Assembly: GCF_004283755.1 (NCBI RefSeq)
Contig: NZ_SHMH01000001.1
Coordinates: 1-64,000 of the forward strand
DNA from: Pseudoxanthomonas winnipegensis
Lineage (GTDB): Bacteria; Pseudomonadota; Gammaproteobacteria; Xanthomonadales; Xanthomonadaceae
Length of the DNA stretch: 64,000 bases
Direction of reading: 5' to 3'
Shown here: positions 62,783 to 64,000 of the stretch, piece by piece
How positions within the stretch are numbered: position 1 is the stretch's first letter
Layout of the letters: the number at the start of each line of letters is the position of its first letter
Made by a program: the position numbers and the translations under genes
Notes under the pieces: generated by a model
Databases searched by the model: none
Told to the model about the DNA's origin: nothing
What the model saw: only the letters and a program-made list of their open reading frames with translations

Positions 62783-64000
62783 TCAGTCCTTCGGCGGGCC
62801 CTTGCGGTGCGGCTTGGCCGCCGGCTTGAAGCCGGGCTTGCCGCCCGGGCGTGGCTTGCCGGCGCCGGGGCGGGCCGAGGCCGGGCGGAAGCCGCGCGGG
62901 GCCTCGTCGCCGGCGTCCTCACCGACCTTGTGGATTTTCAGCTGCTGGCCCGACACCCAGACCTTCTTCAGGTGGGTCAGGGTCTCGCGCGGCATGCCCT
63001 CGGGCAGATCCAGGATCGAATACTCGTCCTGGATGTCGATGCGGCCGATGTAGCGGCTCTCCAGCCCGGCCTCGTTGGCGATGGCGCCGACGATGTTGGC
63101 CGGCTTGACGCCATGGGCGTGGCCGACCTGGATGCGGTAACGCTCCATGCCGACCTCGGCCTCGCCGGCCGGCGCGCGCCGCGGGCGTTCGGCCGATGCC
63201 TCGTCGAAGGATGCAGGCGCCGGGCGCTCCGGGCGCGCGCGTTCGCTCCGCTCGCCCGGCTCGAAACGCGGCGGACGCTCGCCGCGTTCAGCGCGCTCGG
63301 GGCGCGGCGCACGCTCGTAGCGCTCGCTGCGCTCCGGACGCGCGGCGCGCTCGGGTCGCTCGCCGCGCGGCGCGCGGTCGGCCGACAGCAGCAGCGGCGT
63401 GTCGCCCTGCAGCAGCCGCGCCAGCGCCGCGGCGATGTCCACCGCCGGCACGTTGTGCTCGCGCTCGTAGGTCTCGATCAGCGCGCGGTACTCGCCCGCC
63501 TCGCCGGTAGCCAGCGTATCGGTGATGCGCGCCAGGAACCGCGCCACGCGGCGGTCGTTGACCGCCTCGACCGTGGGCAGCTGCATCTCGGTGATCGGCT
63601 GGCGCGTGGCGCGCTCGATCGCGCGCAGCATCGACTTCTCGCGCGGGGTCACGAACAGGATCGCCTCGCCGCTGCGCCCGGCGCGGCCGGTGCGGCCGAT
63701 GCGATGGACGTAGCTCTCGGTGTCGTAGGGGATGTCGTAGTTCAGCACGTGGCTGATGCGCTCCACGTCCAGCCCGCGCGCGGCCACGTCGGTGGCCACC
63801 AGGATGTCCAGCTTGCCGTCCTTGAGCTGGGCGATGGTCTTTTCGCGCTGCGCCTGCTGCATGTCGCCGTTGATCGCGGCGGCGGCCAGGCCGCGGGCCT
63901 GCAGCTTCTCGGCCAGTTCCTCGGTGCCGGCCTTGGTGCGGGCGAAGATGATCATCGCATCGAAGGTCTCGGCCTCCAGGATGCGGGTCAGCGCGTCGAG
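62783..64000 (-). CDS. deaD: DEAD-box RNA helicase, DeaD/CsdA type, 5' part outside the window
   Basis: The visible 405 residues are the C-terminal part of the helicase; the reading frame continues without a break past position 64000. Helicase motifs IV-VI are seen: MIIFARTKAGTEELAE, LVATDVAARGLDVERI and HRIGRTGRAGRSG. An extended DeaD-type helical region follows. A low-complexity Arg/Glu/Pro segment (about 16 repeats of RPER/ERSER type, near 63180-63370) leads to a DbpA-like RNA-binding domain (MERYRIQVGHAHGVKPANIVGAIANEAGLESRYIGRIDI). The tail is basic and Gly/Pro/Lys-rich. DeaD helps ribosome assembly and mRNA unwinding, especially in the cold. Confidence 0.95.
   Translation of the reverse strand, partial: LDALTRILEAETFDAMIIFARTKAGTEELAEKLQARGLAAAAINGDMQQAQREKTIAQLKDGKLDILVATDVAARGLDVERISHVLNYDIPYDTESYVHRIGRTGRAGRSGEAILFVTPREKSMLRAIERATRQPITEMQLPTVEAVNDRRVARFLARITDTLATGEAGEYRALIETYEREHNVPAVDIAAALARLLQGDTPLLLSADRAPRGERPERAARPERSERYERAPRPERAERGERPPRFEPGERSERARPERPAPASFDEASAERPRRAPAGEAEVGMERYRIQVGHAHGVKPANIVGAIANEAGLESRYIGRIDIQDEYSILDLPEGMPRETLTHLKKVWVSGQQLKIHKVGEDAGDEAPRGFRPASARPGAGKPRPGGKPGFKPAAKPHRKGPPKD

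Overview
The window is high-GC chromosomal DNA, most likely from a member of the Xanthomonadaceae (Xanthomonas, Pseudoxanthomonas, Lysobacter or Luteimonas type). I infer this from the VirB7 with a C-terminal N0 domain in a VirB/VirD4 locus, the Oar-like TonB receptor, the fimT-pilV-pilW-pilX-pilY1-pilE cluster, the petABC-sspA-sspB order and the many family-typical small genes. The genus cannot be settled by reading alone. Gene density is high, with many 4-base ATGA/GTGA stop-start overlaps.

Layout. (1) 1-3429, minus strand: the promoter-proximal end of a VirB/VirD4 type IV secretion locus (a small unknown gene, virD4, virB7, virB8). virB8 is cut by an IS3-family element that runs off the left edge. 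(2) 3650-9958: a 6.3-kb integrated element in a tRNA-Val(GAC) gene, bounded by perfect 45-bp direct repeats. It holds a tyrosine integrase, an Arc-like repressor facing an AlpA-like HTH protein across three identical palindromes, a chain of overlapping small genes, a capsid fragment and an intact phage tape-measure gene. (3) 9990-13103: uvrB, an orphan pseudopilin and tRNA-Asn. (4) 13155-21564, minus strand: a type IV pilus tip/minor pilin operon, visibly more AT-rich than its surroundings. (5) 21722-29302: ppnN, a large TonB-dependent receptor, marC-SDR-grxD and the divergent sodB. (6) 29393-34657: purE-purK, a Trm112-like gene with nadC, small envelope genes, sspB. (7) 34758-39284: sspA, the cytochrome bc1 operon petABC and a lytic transglycosylase. 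(8) 39485-50244: miaB, an AroE-like gene, an XRE regulator facing an FAD oxidase/methyltransferase pair, then phoH-ybeY-corC and envelope genes. (9) 50305-64000: DinB, two DMT exporters, LysR, GFA, two c-di-GMP-type phosphodiesterase genes in tandem, an ABC exporter, RraA, an LpxR-like protein, DUF72, RluF and a DeaD helicase cut by the right edge.

How parts work together. virD4 (coupling ATPase), virB7 (outer-membrane core lipoprotein) and virB8 (inner-membrane assembly factor) belong to one secretion machine, which the insertion probably breaks. The pilus operon encodes the priming complex and adhesin of type IV pili. purE/purK catalyse consecutive steps of purine synthesis; petA/B/C form the bc1 complex; sspA/sspB are regulatory and ClpXP-adaptor proteins; phoH/ybeY/corC form the usual RNA-maturation neighbourhood.

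The least explained region is the tRNA-Val element. It looks like a deletion-derived phage remnant, yet it keeps both att repeats, paired candidate integrase arm sites, an intact integrase, an intact regulatory switch and one full-length structural gene, the tape measure. It could be plain decay or a phage-parasitic satellite; the sequence alone does not decide.
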